Shown piece by piece: positions 50,016 to 64,000 of a DNA stretch of 64,000 bases; within the stretch, counting starts at the first letter, position 1; each line of letters starts with the position of its first letter. The notes beneath the pieces were generated by a model. It searched no databases. It worked only from the letters and a program-made list of their open reading frames with translations, and was not told where the DNA came from. The DNA comes from Phocoena phocoena. Taxonomy: Eukaryota; Chordata; Mammalia; Artiodactyla; Phocoenidae. Position numbers and translations under genes: made by a program. The stretch covers positions 68,375,443 to 68,439,442 of the forward strand of contig NC_089230.1 in assembly GCF_963924675.1 (NCBI RefSeq). Direction: 5' to 3'.

Positions 50016-53000
50016 GGTGTCAGCAGTGAGGTCTGTAATAACCCCTGGATGTGGAAAAGGAAAAGTGAATGACAACTGAAGGTGTGTGGGAGGGGAACCA
50101 TTGGCTGTGGTTGGGAAAATGAATGCCTCTCCTAGCTTCATTAGTACTCATCCTGGCAAGTTAGTTGAAAACAGATTGAGTGTTCTATCCTTGTCGATTG
50201 GTTTTTGAAACATCTCAGAATATTATCATTTAGCCAAAAGATTATCGTGACATTCCCAAGAACAAAATTATTTTAATAAAACCAAAATATTATACTTGTC
50301 AGTCAAATCCAAGACGTTGTTATTCATAATTGTGTAGTGAATGAATGAGTGGTTGAGTGAAGTGATCCCTCTATGGACTCAACCTATTTGTGAGTTTGCT
50401 AGGCACCTTTATATACATTGTTTGACTTGTTACCATTGCTGTAGTCTGCCTTAGGAATTGAGTTGGATGAAGAGTTAAATGCCTTTGTAAAAACTCATTG
50501 TATTTGCTGGAAACTTGCCATCAAGAATGGAAATTGCAGCTTGTGAATGGGGAAGGGTTTACAGGAACTTAGATTGTTTTGTAGACATTGATACATGCCT
50601 GCAAATGGAGACACCAGCTGGCTTAAATGAAGTATAAATGGTTCTACACAAACAAATGAGATGTCTGTTGGAGGAGGCAACATTTCATTTCAGATGTCAT
50701 TCATATTGAGCCAGAAGTGTTTTTAATATTTTGTGGTTATTTAGACAGCTGTTAAGTTGCTTGTAGTTTCTCAGTGGATTTGGCAAATAAATTGTTTTTA
50801 ATGGTCTTTGTACTTTGGATTTCAAACCTGATATTTTATTTAGGACTGCGTATGTAGCTGCATTTTTTTAATAGTTGTATGAATTATGCATTTAATAATC
50901 ATGTACGTTTATAGCCATTAAAAGCAGCATGCAGTTGTATTCATTATTGAGCTATTTTGTTTTGAAAGTAGGAAAATGAAAGCCTATCTTGAGCACAGAA
51001 ACACATCGGGTAAACATGGCTACATCAGAGGACAGGGTTGTTAGCTCTTCTTTAGGTGAAAATGCTCCTAGCCACCATGGTTGCCACAGAGACATACACT
51101 AAGATGTAAAGGAGAATAATAAATGTATTCAGTTTTCTTAAAGGGCTTTATAGGAAAGAGAATATATTGGGTATTATTCAGATAGATCTTTCCTATGTGT
51201 TTAGATAGACCCAGGAAGACAGTGATAGAAATGCTTTTGTTTTGAAAGTTGAGAATAAGAGATTCATTGGAAGTGCCCAGTTTTGTGTTATTTTTCCTCT
51301 TAGAAAAGAAACCTTTGATTCTCTTTCCATTTAAAGAAGAATGCAATAATGATAGCATAGGTTAAGTTTGGACCTCTTGGATAGTTGGTTCATGAAACAA
51401 GATAATGAATGGTACTGGCGTTGGGTCTTTTCAAGTACTCATAAGTGAATTAACCAGCAGTTTATGGTCCTTGCAGTCTTTGCATTAATACTGTGCTAGT
51501 ACTCTTGACTCACAGAATGTTCTCTATGCATGTGTGAAACCCACAGTGAATTTCTTGACTTTGAGAAGACTACCTACAAGGGTGGATTACTTGTTCAAGC
51601 CTATATGAACCATCTGCAGATGGTAAAGAGGTCTTCACAAATGAATCTAGTTTAAGAGATTCATCTTCAGTTTTACTGCTGAGCATAAGGATTCTAGAAC
51701 TCAGCTTACCAATGTTTTACAACTTTCTAAACACCTGAGAAATGTGATGCATCAGTGGCAGTCTTGTAGCAAAGACTGTTAGTTAAAAGGAATGTCCCCT
51801 GGATTTTGAGGGGATAGATGGGACTTGTAGAGTTTGAAAGTAACCCCAGAGGTATTCTTACCTGTCATCCTTTCCCTCTTAGTTAATGTCTTACCACAAA
51901 TAAAGTTTTAAAATATTTATTGAATGTATTTGTTTAATTAATCAAGCCTTGGAATCTCCCAAGGTTCTTAGAGACTCGGAAATTTAAGAAAAAAATCCAA
52001 TTTCATTTCTGCTCCTCCTTCTATACCACTTTTTCTTTTTAGACTGTTTTGTGACAATAAAGCCACAATATGTGACAACATATATTTTTAATTGTGACTC
52101 AAACAAATGAGTAGTAACAAGAAATACAGCATTTATTTAATTTAAGACTTTGAACAATACTTAATTGAGGTGCTTGAAGTCTACTCAGTATTCCCTCATC
52201 TTTCTGGACAGTGATGATAAACATGGTTTTGTGCGTTTCAGTATTTGAAATAGCCCATTTACAAGGATTTTACCATTTTCAGAGATTTGCTGTTTCGAAG
52301 AATTACATTTTTAAAGATTTTATGTGATTTTTAGGAGAAAAGATTTTGTAATATGAAGTTCTGAGCTTTCATTTCTAAAGGGATTGAATGATTTATGTTA
52401 AAACAAAATTTTTTTGCATGATGAGAAGATACTGCAGTTATAATTGAGCAGGGAAAGAATGCTTGCAGGTAAATTAAAAATCTAGTGTATGTCAAGTTGT
52501 CAGCTTTGATATTTATTTTCAGCCTTTTGATCATAATTTTGCATTATGCCAGATTGTGTAATCTTTCTTGTGATGATAGGTTTTTTTGGGTAGTGGTAGT
52601 GTTTTTTATCCTTCCAGCGCTAGAAAAACAGCTCAGAATATGCTTGTAGTTTGTCTTGGAATATAGCTTTCTTCCTCCCTTTACAAATTGTAAGTCATTA
52701 ATTTTTATCTGTCACAAATGTCATAGGCAGGTCATCCTGAAATATAAATGCTTTGCAACATTTTGATTTTATTAAAATGTGATCTTTTATTACTGTGATT
52801 TTTTTTCAGTAATACAGCCTTTGAGTTTGACTTAATTTCTATATGTATTCATGTATCTGGATTTTCTCAGCATTTTTAAAAAATCTAAATACTTCCTCTA
52901 GAAGTCACTTGTTCAAGCTTTTATGAACCTCATTTGAGTTCCAGATTCTATGCTGGTTAGGCAAAGAAAAGACAAAGTCTGTCCAGGGACTGACAGAGCT

Positions 53001-54089
53001 GCCACTGCTGATACTTTTTAAAGCCAGCTAAACTAGAATAAAAATACCATAAACTTTATGCTTTATCAAAATACCTATTTTAATTCTTTGTGGACAGTTG
53101 TCCACATTAGCATTATTTTCACCTTTGGCAGCCTAAGCACTGAAATTGGTTTACTTAATTAAGTCACACTTTTACTATTGAAGCTTATGTATTGGCAGTT
53201 TCTGTTTTAGTCTGTGATGTGCATTCTGACTTTAGTTTATTAGCATTTATTTTCATTTCCGTTAATGTTAATTCTTAGAATACTCCATCTAAAGATCAGA
53301 CTAAAGGGAGACAGTTGGGAGGGAGGGACCTGGAAGAGTTGATTTTCTTTCTTTTGTTTCTTTAAAAAAAAATAATGTCATTGAACTGATGTAGCAATTA
53401 AAGAATAGAATGTGGAGTAGAATTTGAAAGATTGCAGAAAGCCAACTTTTCAAACATTACTTTCCTTGAACTTTGCCTTTTGTTACAGAAGATTGCCTTG
53501 TTCCTAGTGCTGATATATAATTCTCTGGAAGAAAAACTTGTCTAAGCAGTGTAATTGGTTAGAAGTGTAGGAGGTTTTAGGTGGCTGTGACAGAACAGGG
53601 GAACCTGATCCATGGCCCAAGGTGAAATAGTACATTATCAGAAGCGGGTCTTGTAATCAGTCCTGTATGTGTGGTAATGCCGACCTACCAATCTAGAGTA
53701 ATTCCTAACTTTGGAAACACCAATAAAACATTCTGGTTAGTTATAGATGCCTGTCCTCAGCAGGGGCAGTTTAGAGACACTTGAAGCATCCTTTTTATAA
53801 ATACCCGGATGTAACATGAAAATTTCTTATAATTATTTTGTTACAGCCAGTGATTGCAATTGCAGGGCTCTAGGTAAATGAGAATTATGCTCCGTTTTGG
53901 TCACTACCTTCTTAACAGTCATAGAGTTTGACATTTCAGTGTATGAAGTATTAATAATAGGTGGCAGTGGATCCCTCTATTCTAACTGACATCCTGCTTT
54001 TTAAGAATTTGCTCTCCTCCTTGTGATACATTTTAACTTCAGGTACTCAGCGGAATATTGGCTAGGTGTACTAATACTGGAGAGGGTAG

Positions 54090-54290
54090 TAGATGTTAAG
54101 AGGTTAGGCCCTGAGATCAGGCTTGGGTTTACTTTCTTCCAGCTGTATGACCTTTCAGAAGACATTGAAGCAAAGCCTCATTTTCCTCATCTGTAAAATT
54201 ACGCATATGATTATAGTAGTATCTGTCTCCTAGAGATGTTGTGAGAATTAAGAGCATTTCCTGTCCCTGAGTGCTGGAGATAGTTACTGT
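54090..54290 (+). repeat. MIR SINE in intron 1
   Basis: Contains ttcctcatctgtaaaattac and ctagagatgttgtgagaatt. Confidence 0.7.
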
Positions 54291-55714
54291 AGGGCAACTT
54301 TAAATGGGACTTTTTACATTGTCCAGCAGTCCTGCCATTTTTCAGTGAATAACCATGCCTTTTACTTCACAGAAAAAATAGAGGCCATCAAATGGTAGCT
54401 TCTTCATTTTTCCCAGTACCAACACTACCCATGGTTGTGTCTTTTTTTTTTTTTTTTTTGTATCATTGAGGAAGATTAAATGAATAGTGAGGGAAGAATC
54501 CCACTTCTCTCCAAAGGAACCTTACCTGATTTTCTCAACCAGATCTTTGCTTTTGGCTTTAAATACGGTCAGGCTTCCCATTATAAAGTAAATGAAGCAT
54601 CCTCATTTTCCTCCAGCAGTCATCCAGAATTCTCCACTTCAAAACCAAATTCAAAGAGCTTTCAGGTAGTCTACTTGCTTCCATTTCTTTGGCTGCTCTC
54701 AACTTACTCCTAGTATATTTGTATCTCAGACAGCTTTTGTCAAGCCACTGATGACTTCCATGGCACACAGTCAATCCTCATCTTGTTTGACCTTTCTTAT
54801 TACAGCATTCACACTGCTGACACTCCCTTCTTTTTGAAATACCTTTTGTATTTTAACCTTCTGCGATAGCAGTGTTTTCTTCCACTTCTCCAGCTGCTTT
54901 TTGTCTTCATCTGGCCATAAACTTAGGAGTTCTTTAGTTCTAGGTTCAGCTCCATTCCTGTCTAGCTTAATAGCTCCCTAAGTGACCACATGCATGCTCC
55001 TGACTTCCTACAGGTGACTTTCTAATTTATATCTTTAGTTCAGACCGTTCCTCTCAGGTCCAGCCATGGGAAGTTTAGACTTTTCATTGTCATACCTTCC
55101 CAGAAGGCTTTCTTCGCCCAGAATTCAGAATTTTCTCAAAATCTGTTGACTTTTAAGTATTCACAACTAAGTTACAAAATACATGGGATAAACAAAAGAT
55201 GTCTGTAGGTTTCCAATCAGTGTCTTCTGGCGTAAGAGGTAGTCTTACTTGCTCTTTTTAAAGCAGACAGAATCGAAAAGCAAATGCATTTGTCTACTTT
55301 CAATCACATAATGAATATAAAATTCATATAAATGAATCAATATATGTATGTTACTGTCATGTAATGAATCTCTTTAAGTAGGTCAAGTTTAAACTGATTT
55401 ACAGAATATTTTCCTGCTTGGGCGGGGTGGTATGTCTGTCTCAGAACGACAAAAGCCATCCAGGTGAGAGTGGCAAAATGAATTAGATTATCCTTAATAT
55501 TTTGGTACTTGTAATAATCTCTGCAGTTACTGCTTTCCTTCTCTTCCCCTCCATTTCTTGGCATGTCCAATAATACATAAACCCAACCACTTTTCTTTTT
55601 AATTGCCACAGTAGAGGAGTTATTATTTTAAGCAGGGGATAGAAATTTAAATGCCCATAGTTCAGGCAAGTAATAAATGAGTGAACAAGGTGAGGACTTG
55701 TGAATTCCAGTCTT

Positions 55715-55860
55715 GCTCCTGGCCTGCAGCATCACCTGGAAACTCAATAGAAATGCCTAACTCAGGCTCCGTCCATCATAGTCTTCATTTTAACAAAATC
55801 CCCAGGTGGTTTGCGTGTGCATTAAAGCTTTAGAAGCACTTGAGAACTTAAGCCCAAAAG
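55715..55860. repeat. MER5A-like fragment in intron 1
   Basis: Contains ctgcagcatcacctggaaac and aaatccccaggtggtttgcg, features of MER5A-type elements. Confidence 0.6.
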
Positions 55861-57994
55861 GTAGCAGCTGCTCTTCAGCTGAATTTTGCCACATAGTCCA
55901 ATACCTCCTCACCACTCCCCCGCAACAGCAGTAGCCAAAAATCTGACTTTTAATGTAAAATCACCCACTTTTAAATGTTGGCCACATTGTTTTAAAAAGA
56001 AAGTATTCAGGCCAGACATGTCTTTGGGTTCCATTTAGCTCCTAAATCATCAGCTTGCAGCCACTGGTTTCCAGTTATGCTGTATCTCGATATTTATGTG
56101 CATATGTGTGTTTTGGGTGTCCTAATGTGTGTTAGTGTTTCTTCTTCAGCTTGATTGTGCTGCCCTACATCCCTCCTCAAGGAGTCTGCTCTCTGTCCTT
56201 CCAAACCTTACCTTGTTTTGATGGCCCATGGTTAATTGGAATAGAAGCTGAAACTTGCCTTGGCACTGAATGTTTTCTGTAGCTTGCATATTTGGGTTTT
56301 GGATTTTGGATGGTTCAGTTTCCCCTTTCTCTTCACCATTTACTTCTTTTTTTTGGTTCTTATTACTCAGTATTTTCCTAGCTTGTAAGCTATTTGAGAA
56401 GACATTTGCAGATAGTAAAGAAGTAAACAACAAAAGCAGCATGGTTAACATATATCCCTTTAGAATCTAGTGTAATATAAAAGAGGTATGAAACTTGGAT
56501 ATCAGGGAGGAGCTACCTGCTGATTGAGCATTGTTGGACTCCTTGAATTTAGTGACTCCCATTGCACAGTTAATTTGTAATTTATACTTAGACCTGAAGG
56601 ATTTTAATAAATTGAGCCATTTATTTCAAGTAAGTAATCATTGGCTACTATAGTTCCAGTGAAGTAATAGAATTTGACCTGTAGTAATTATAGTTATTTC
56701 TCCTCTTGTAGGAGATAAATGAATGCCTCTTACACAGTAAAATATTATGTAATGTAAATTTAGAATCTCAGCCAGTTTTTAAAGTACTGTAGATACAACT
56801 TAACAGTCTTATGTTAAAAATTTGGTTCCTGGTTCCTTTGACATAGCAGTAATTTTGAAGTAAATTTAAAATGGCATCAGCTCATTCTTTTTAGTTAGAT
56901 AGCTCTTGGGTGGATAAGAACATTGTCCTTAAGGTTCCCTCAAGGAGTCTATAAGAACTGTGTTAGTTTCTGATCAGATGATCTGGGAGAATAGCTGAAT
57001 TACAAAGATGGGTCTCCATAGCAACTCTGAACTCTTGTGTGTTTTAATTTATAAAGTAGACATGGCAATGTCTGTGTAGTTCTGAGCTCTAGATTTGGTC
57101 TGTTATTTTATTTGGAACAGTTTCCGTTTTAGGTCTTAATGGCTACTGCAGGTTTTCTGTACTTAATTGTGTACAGATTTTTCATTTTATTTGTGTTCCT
57201 CCCTAGCACTGACAGGCTTTCAAGATTTATTTCATTTTTAATCCCATTGTTTGAGTTAAATCTGTTTGGATGAACTTTTACCTTGTTTGTTTTCAGAGGT
57301 ACTCCATAGAGAAATTAGCATATTAGGTGATAATAAAGGGGTTTTACACACCTGAACTTAAAACTGTTAATGAAGCCTTACTGTTTGATCTAGTAATTAT
57401 GTCAGTAGGAAAACAGGAAGTCCATGCAAGTCTGGAGCAAAAGTTTAGTTTCACATATCACCAAGTTTTAGACATCTTATGGTTATGGACTCTACTCTAG
57501 AGAGATACTTGACAACCCCTCACCACCACCCCCCATTTTGTGGTTCTCCTTTAAACACATTGCTGGTTGCTTTTAATTCCATTTTCCCTTTGCTCTCAGT
57601 CCCATCTTGATGCTGTTTCTCTTACCATTATCAACTCAGTTATTTTTTGTATCCCATCAACTTTCTCCTGTTTATATTGTTGACCTTGTTCATTGTGACC
57701 AGGGTTTTTCAAGTAATCATTGGCAACAAAGATGAGTAAACAGGCTTTATTGCCTCAGGCCAGGCCTTTCTTTCCTTTTCACATTTACCTAGGTGTTTTT
57801 GTTTATATATATATTTTAATATTCCAAAGGAATAAGTGCTGGCTCACTGACAATCTGCCTATTATGGAGGAGAATTTTATTAGCATTCTCAGTGGTATTT
57901 ACTAGATTTGAGAATGCAAATGCCATTAGTCATAAACTTGCTAATTCTGACTTTCACTTAACCTAGTACAGTGCAAGAAACTCTTACAAGTATT

Positions 57995-58222
57995 TTACAG
58001 TTAACCTTTGTACAGTGTGGGCTTGAACTGACAGGTCAATAGTAAATACTATAGTACTACACCATACAAAGGTGGTTAAATCCAAGGATGTGGAACCCCG
58101 CCTACGTGGAGGAACCGTACTCTTGGATACAGGGGCCAACTACAAGTTAATGTGGATTTTCAACTGCGTAAGAGTCTGCACCCCCAAAATCCCCATGTTG
58201 TTCAGGGATTGACCGTGTAGTA
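57995..58222. repeat. Tigger/MER2-like DNA transposon in intron 1
   Basis: The left end cagttaacctttgtacagtg is mirrored by the right end catgttgttcagggattgac, with atgtggattttcaactgcgt near the right end. Confidence 0.72.
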
Positions 58223-58904
58223 TAAGGGTGATGTAGTTTTAAGGATTTTGAAAAGGGATATACTACAGCCATTTGTAAAGTAGATTGTGAAAATAACTCC
58301 ATATTTTGCTCTAAGTGATTTGCTGCAAATTTAATCTTTGCTTCATAAGCCAAATATGAAGTCTGCATGATTAAAACTGATAATGTTAGTGAAGCTTTAT
58401 TTGACTTTCTTTAATGGACTGGTAAATTTTTTTGGCAACACAATGTCAGAAGTTAACATGTACTTGGAGTAAAATGTCACACTCTAGTTTGGTAAGAGAT
58501 GGCTAGATTTAAGTAGTTTAAGACTAAGTAGACATAGGTACTTTATTGATGTATGGAAGGCCTTTATCCAGCTGGCATGGAAGCAACTAAAGTTGGCCAA
58601 ATATGTAGGTTGAGCTTAAAATGTGAATTGTGGAATATTGAATCTGGGGAGATTCCTTGGTTATTAGCTTCAAAACTGCATATACCTCTGAACCAAGGTA
58701 ACATGAACTTGAAGCTTGTAGTTAGCTTTTTGCTACTTTGAGTGTTGAGGGTTTTGGTCAAGTTAAATTGGACCATTCACTTCATAACGGTGTTGATCAC
58801 GTTACCAGTATTAGAGCATCTGAGGGCACAGTGAGGCTTAGATGACATAGTTATATCATAATAGATATAAAAAGCAGTGCAGTAGTATTTGAAATTCTTC
58901 AGCG

Positions 58905-59490
58905 CTAACTGACAATATCAAGTGTTGGCAAAGATGTGGAGAAGCTGGAACTCATACATTACTGGTGGGAATGCAAAATGTACAGTTACTCTGGAAAATG
59001 GTTTGGCAGTTGCTACAAAGTAAAGCTATGCACTTACCATATAATCAGGCCATCCAGTTCCACTCCTAGGTATTTACTCAAGAGAAATGAAAATTTGTCC
59101 ACCTATAGACTTGTACTTGAATATTCATAATAGCCCCGAATTGGAAACAATCCAAATGTCTGCTAAAAGAACGGATAAGTTGTGATGTATACACAATGGA
59201 ATACTAATAAAAAGGAATTACTGGTTGATGCAACATCATGTGTGAATCTCAAAAGCATTTTGCTGAGTGAAAGGAGGCAAAAATCTACACTCTTTTAGAA
59301 AAGGCAAAACTATAATGACAGCAGATAAGTAGCAGTGGTGTTGGTAAAGGTGGTGAATAGGAATATGAGAGAAGTTTTGGGGGGTGATAAAGTTCATTAT
59401 TGTGGTTGTGGTTCCAGGACTATGTATGCACTTGCAAGAACTCATCAAACTACATTTAATTTGGTGAATTCATTTGTAAGTTATGCCTTA
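58905..59490 (+). repeat. Ancient L1M 3' end in intron 1
   Basis: Order atcaagtgttggcaaagatg, ttactggtgggaatgcaaaa, gttccactcctaggtattta, gtatacacaatggaatacta and ggactatgtatgcacttgca matches a decayed L1M ORF2 end and 3' UTR. Confidence 0.82.
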
Positions 59491-61388
59491 CAGTTCCTTT
59501 GCTTGTAATGATGTCTCTTAAATATTAGATGGTACGGCGATTTTATAAAGCTATGTTATGTTAATCCTAGGCTAGATCTTGTTTGAGACTTTCAGATGAA
59601 CAAATTGAGTCTGTTACAACTATTCTTTTGGTACATCTTAGTTGTACTTTGGTTGATTTTGTGAAGCAAAAGGAAGAATAATCTGAGGACAGCTGTGTGG
59701 TGATCAAAGAATAAGTCACACAAAAGAGGTTAAGGTTAAAAGTTACTTTGTGCTAATATATTTGAAGTCTTTGGTTGTGAATAAACTTTAGGATGCTTTG
59801 AATGACACTTTTGATCAGGATGATGGTAGCTTTGAACATAAAATGATAAATGAGTGAAGCTTACTATGAGATTGAAACATCATTACTTTAGAAATCTTTT
59901 AGAATATCGCTACTGAAAGAGTTGTTACTTAAGAAAAATGAGGATATGTGTGCCTGACCTGGTTGGTATAGGATGTTGCACTAGTTTTATTGGTCACCTC
60001 TGTGAATCTTAGGAATCCTGTTTTCTGTCAAGGTGCTTAACTGTTCAATAGACAGCCATTTTATTTCACACTGGTAACTTTGTTTTTAAATTATAAACAA
60101 TTTCACATAAATGGAAAAGGAGTGAACATGACCATGTTTAGTATAAACAAATGTTAACATTCTGAAAAATATTAAGTACAGACATTCACACAACCATCCT
60201 GAGGTTAGTTATTCCAGTGTGAGTTTGCATTCGTGTATATGTAAAATGGATTTGTTTACACACAACATTTACATAAATGAAATCTTCACTGGATATATCT
60301 TTTGCAGCTTTTTATTTTTTGATTTCTAATTATCAATACAATAATGAAACTGGCAGAATCTAAATGCTTACGGGACTGATTGATGTCCCCTCTCTCAAAA
60401 GCCCTAAAAGTTCTTACTGGGAAATGAAGTGAAAAGAGAGATGAGAAGTATATACCTAAAAATAAAAAAAAAAACACCTCTAGTATTAAATTTTTTAAAA
60501 AGGATTGTTTTCATCTTACATAAATCTTTAGCCTTCAATTGAGTTTCAGTTCATTTTGAAATTGCATCATTGTAGAATTGTTGAAATTATACTCCATTAT
60601 ATTTATGAAACATTTTATTGCCTGTTATTTGTTTTGGATTGGGATTAATAAACTTCTTGGGATGTAGTTTTCACATGGATAACTATTAATTTAGGAACTA
60701 TGGTGGTGGTGAGAAAGTCTATTTGGATGGGAGTGGAAACCTCAGGGAGGGATTTTCTGGAGAGGCTAAATGGTAACTATTTTGAATTAGAAATCTTCTA
60801 AAATGCATCATACTGGCCTGAAGGATATGTCCCTTACACTTGTTTACTCCTGGTTTGGTTGAAGATAATGGCACTGTAGTGTAGTGGTTCTTAATTGAGT
60901 ATCTGTTATGTACCAATCACGTTACATGAGTTTTTACCCCAAAGATTCAGAACAGTACTTCGCTGCTAATGCTGTAATATTCATCATTTCTGTTGAGCTT
61001 AATATTAATGGCTCTGGCCATTTAATGTATGACGATTTTTTAGTTCACATCTACTGTGTCATTTTGCTGACCTGCTACTGTCACTTCTCACTGGTGTGTG
61101 CCTGTATTTACATAGTCCTCCCTGCTTCTAATTATTTATGGTCTTAGAAAAAGCCTGTTAGTTTAATAGTTATGTGTGTGGTGAATAAATGACCTTTGAG
61201 TTTGGTACTCTTCAGAATCTGAGTTAAGTACGTTTTTCAGTTCACAGACTCCCTTATCTTTACAGTGAATGAAAAACTTATTTTTTTACTAGTCAGTGCT
61301 GAGAAAGAATGGTATTGTAGAATAGCTGGATTCCAGGTGATGTGTATGTGCTGTTTCTGAATGAGTGTCCCCATTATGCTGAAACTAA

Positions 61389-64000
<2,612 letters not shown>

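Overview
This is a window of mammalian nuclear DNA, almost certainly from a cetacean. The evidence is eleven tRNA-derived SINEs of the CHR (cetacean-hippo-ruminant) type, several with near-perfect target-site duplications (TSDs), plus L1 3' ends of the cetartiodactyl kind and older mammalian repeats (MIR, L2, MaLR LTRs, hAT and Tigger DNA transposons). There are no operons, ribosome binding sites or CRISPR arrays. Most open reading frames are chance frames or read through SINE and L1 copies.

One protein-coding gene is well supported: AKIRIN2 on the + strand. A CpG-island promoter lies at about 46280-47540. Coding exon 1 is 47038-47272, exon 2 is 61510-61653 and exon 3 is 63461-63610. Together they encode residues 1-176 and the first base of codon 177. 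The last 27 or so codons and the 3' UTR lie beyond the right edge. All three introns seen are phase 1, and exons 2 and 3 are both multiples of three.

Layout: 1-46 kb is a gene-free upstream flank rich in retrotransposons. It includes an L1 3' half carrying a SINE (4563-6295), several SINEs inserted in older LINEs, four MaLR-type LTRs, a nested double retroinsertion (22619-23186) and a decayed hAT transposon cut by an LTR (37745-39121). The promoter (46.3-47 kb) carries two opposed ACTAC-ACTCCC elements of the ZNF143 type, an NRF1-like site and a YY1-like site. Intron 1 (14.2 kb) has only ancient repeats and no CHR SINE. All eleven CHR SINEs lie left of 35.9 kb.

I did not find a new gene system. 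The most useful leads are the promoter architecture, the SINE-free zone around AKIRIN2, the nested retroinsertion, the hAT remnant with a readable C-terminal motif, and a perfect 15-bp hairpin at 44344-44380. Repeat family names come from recognition by eye, not from a RepeatMasker run, and boundaries of old repeats are approximate.
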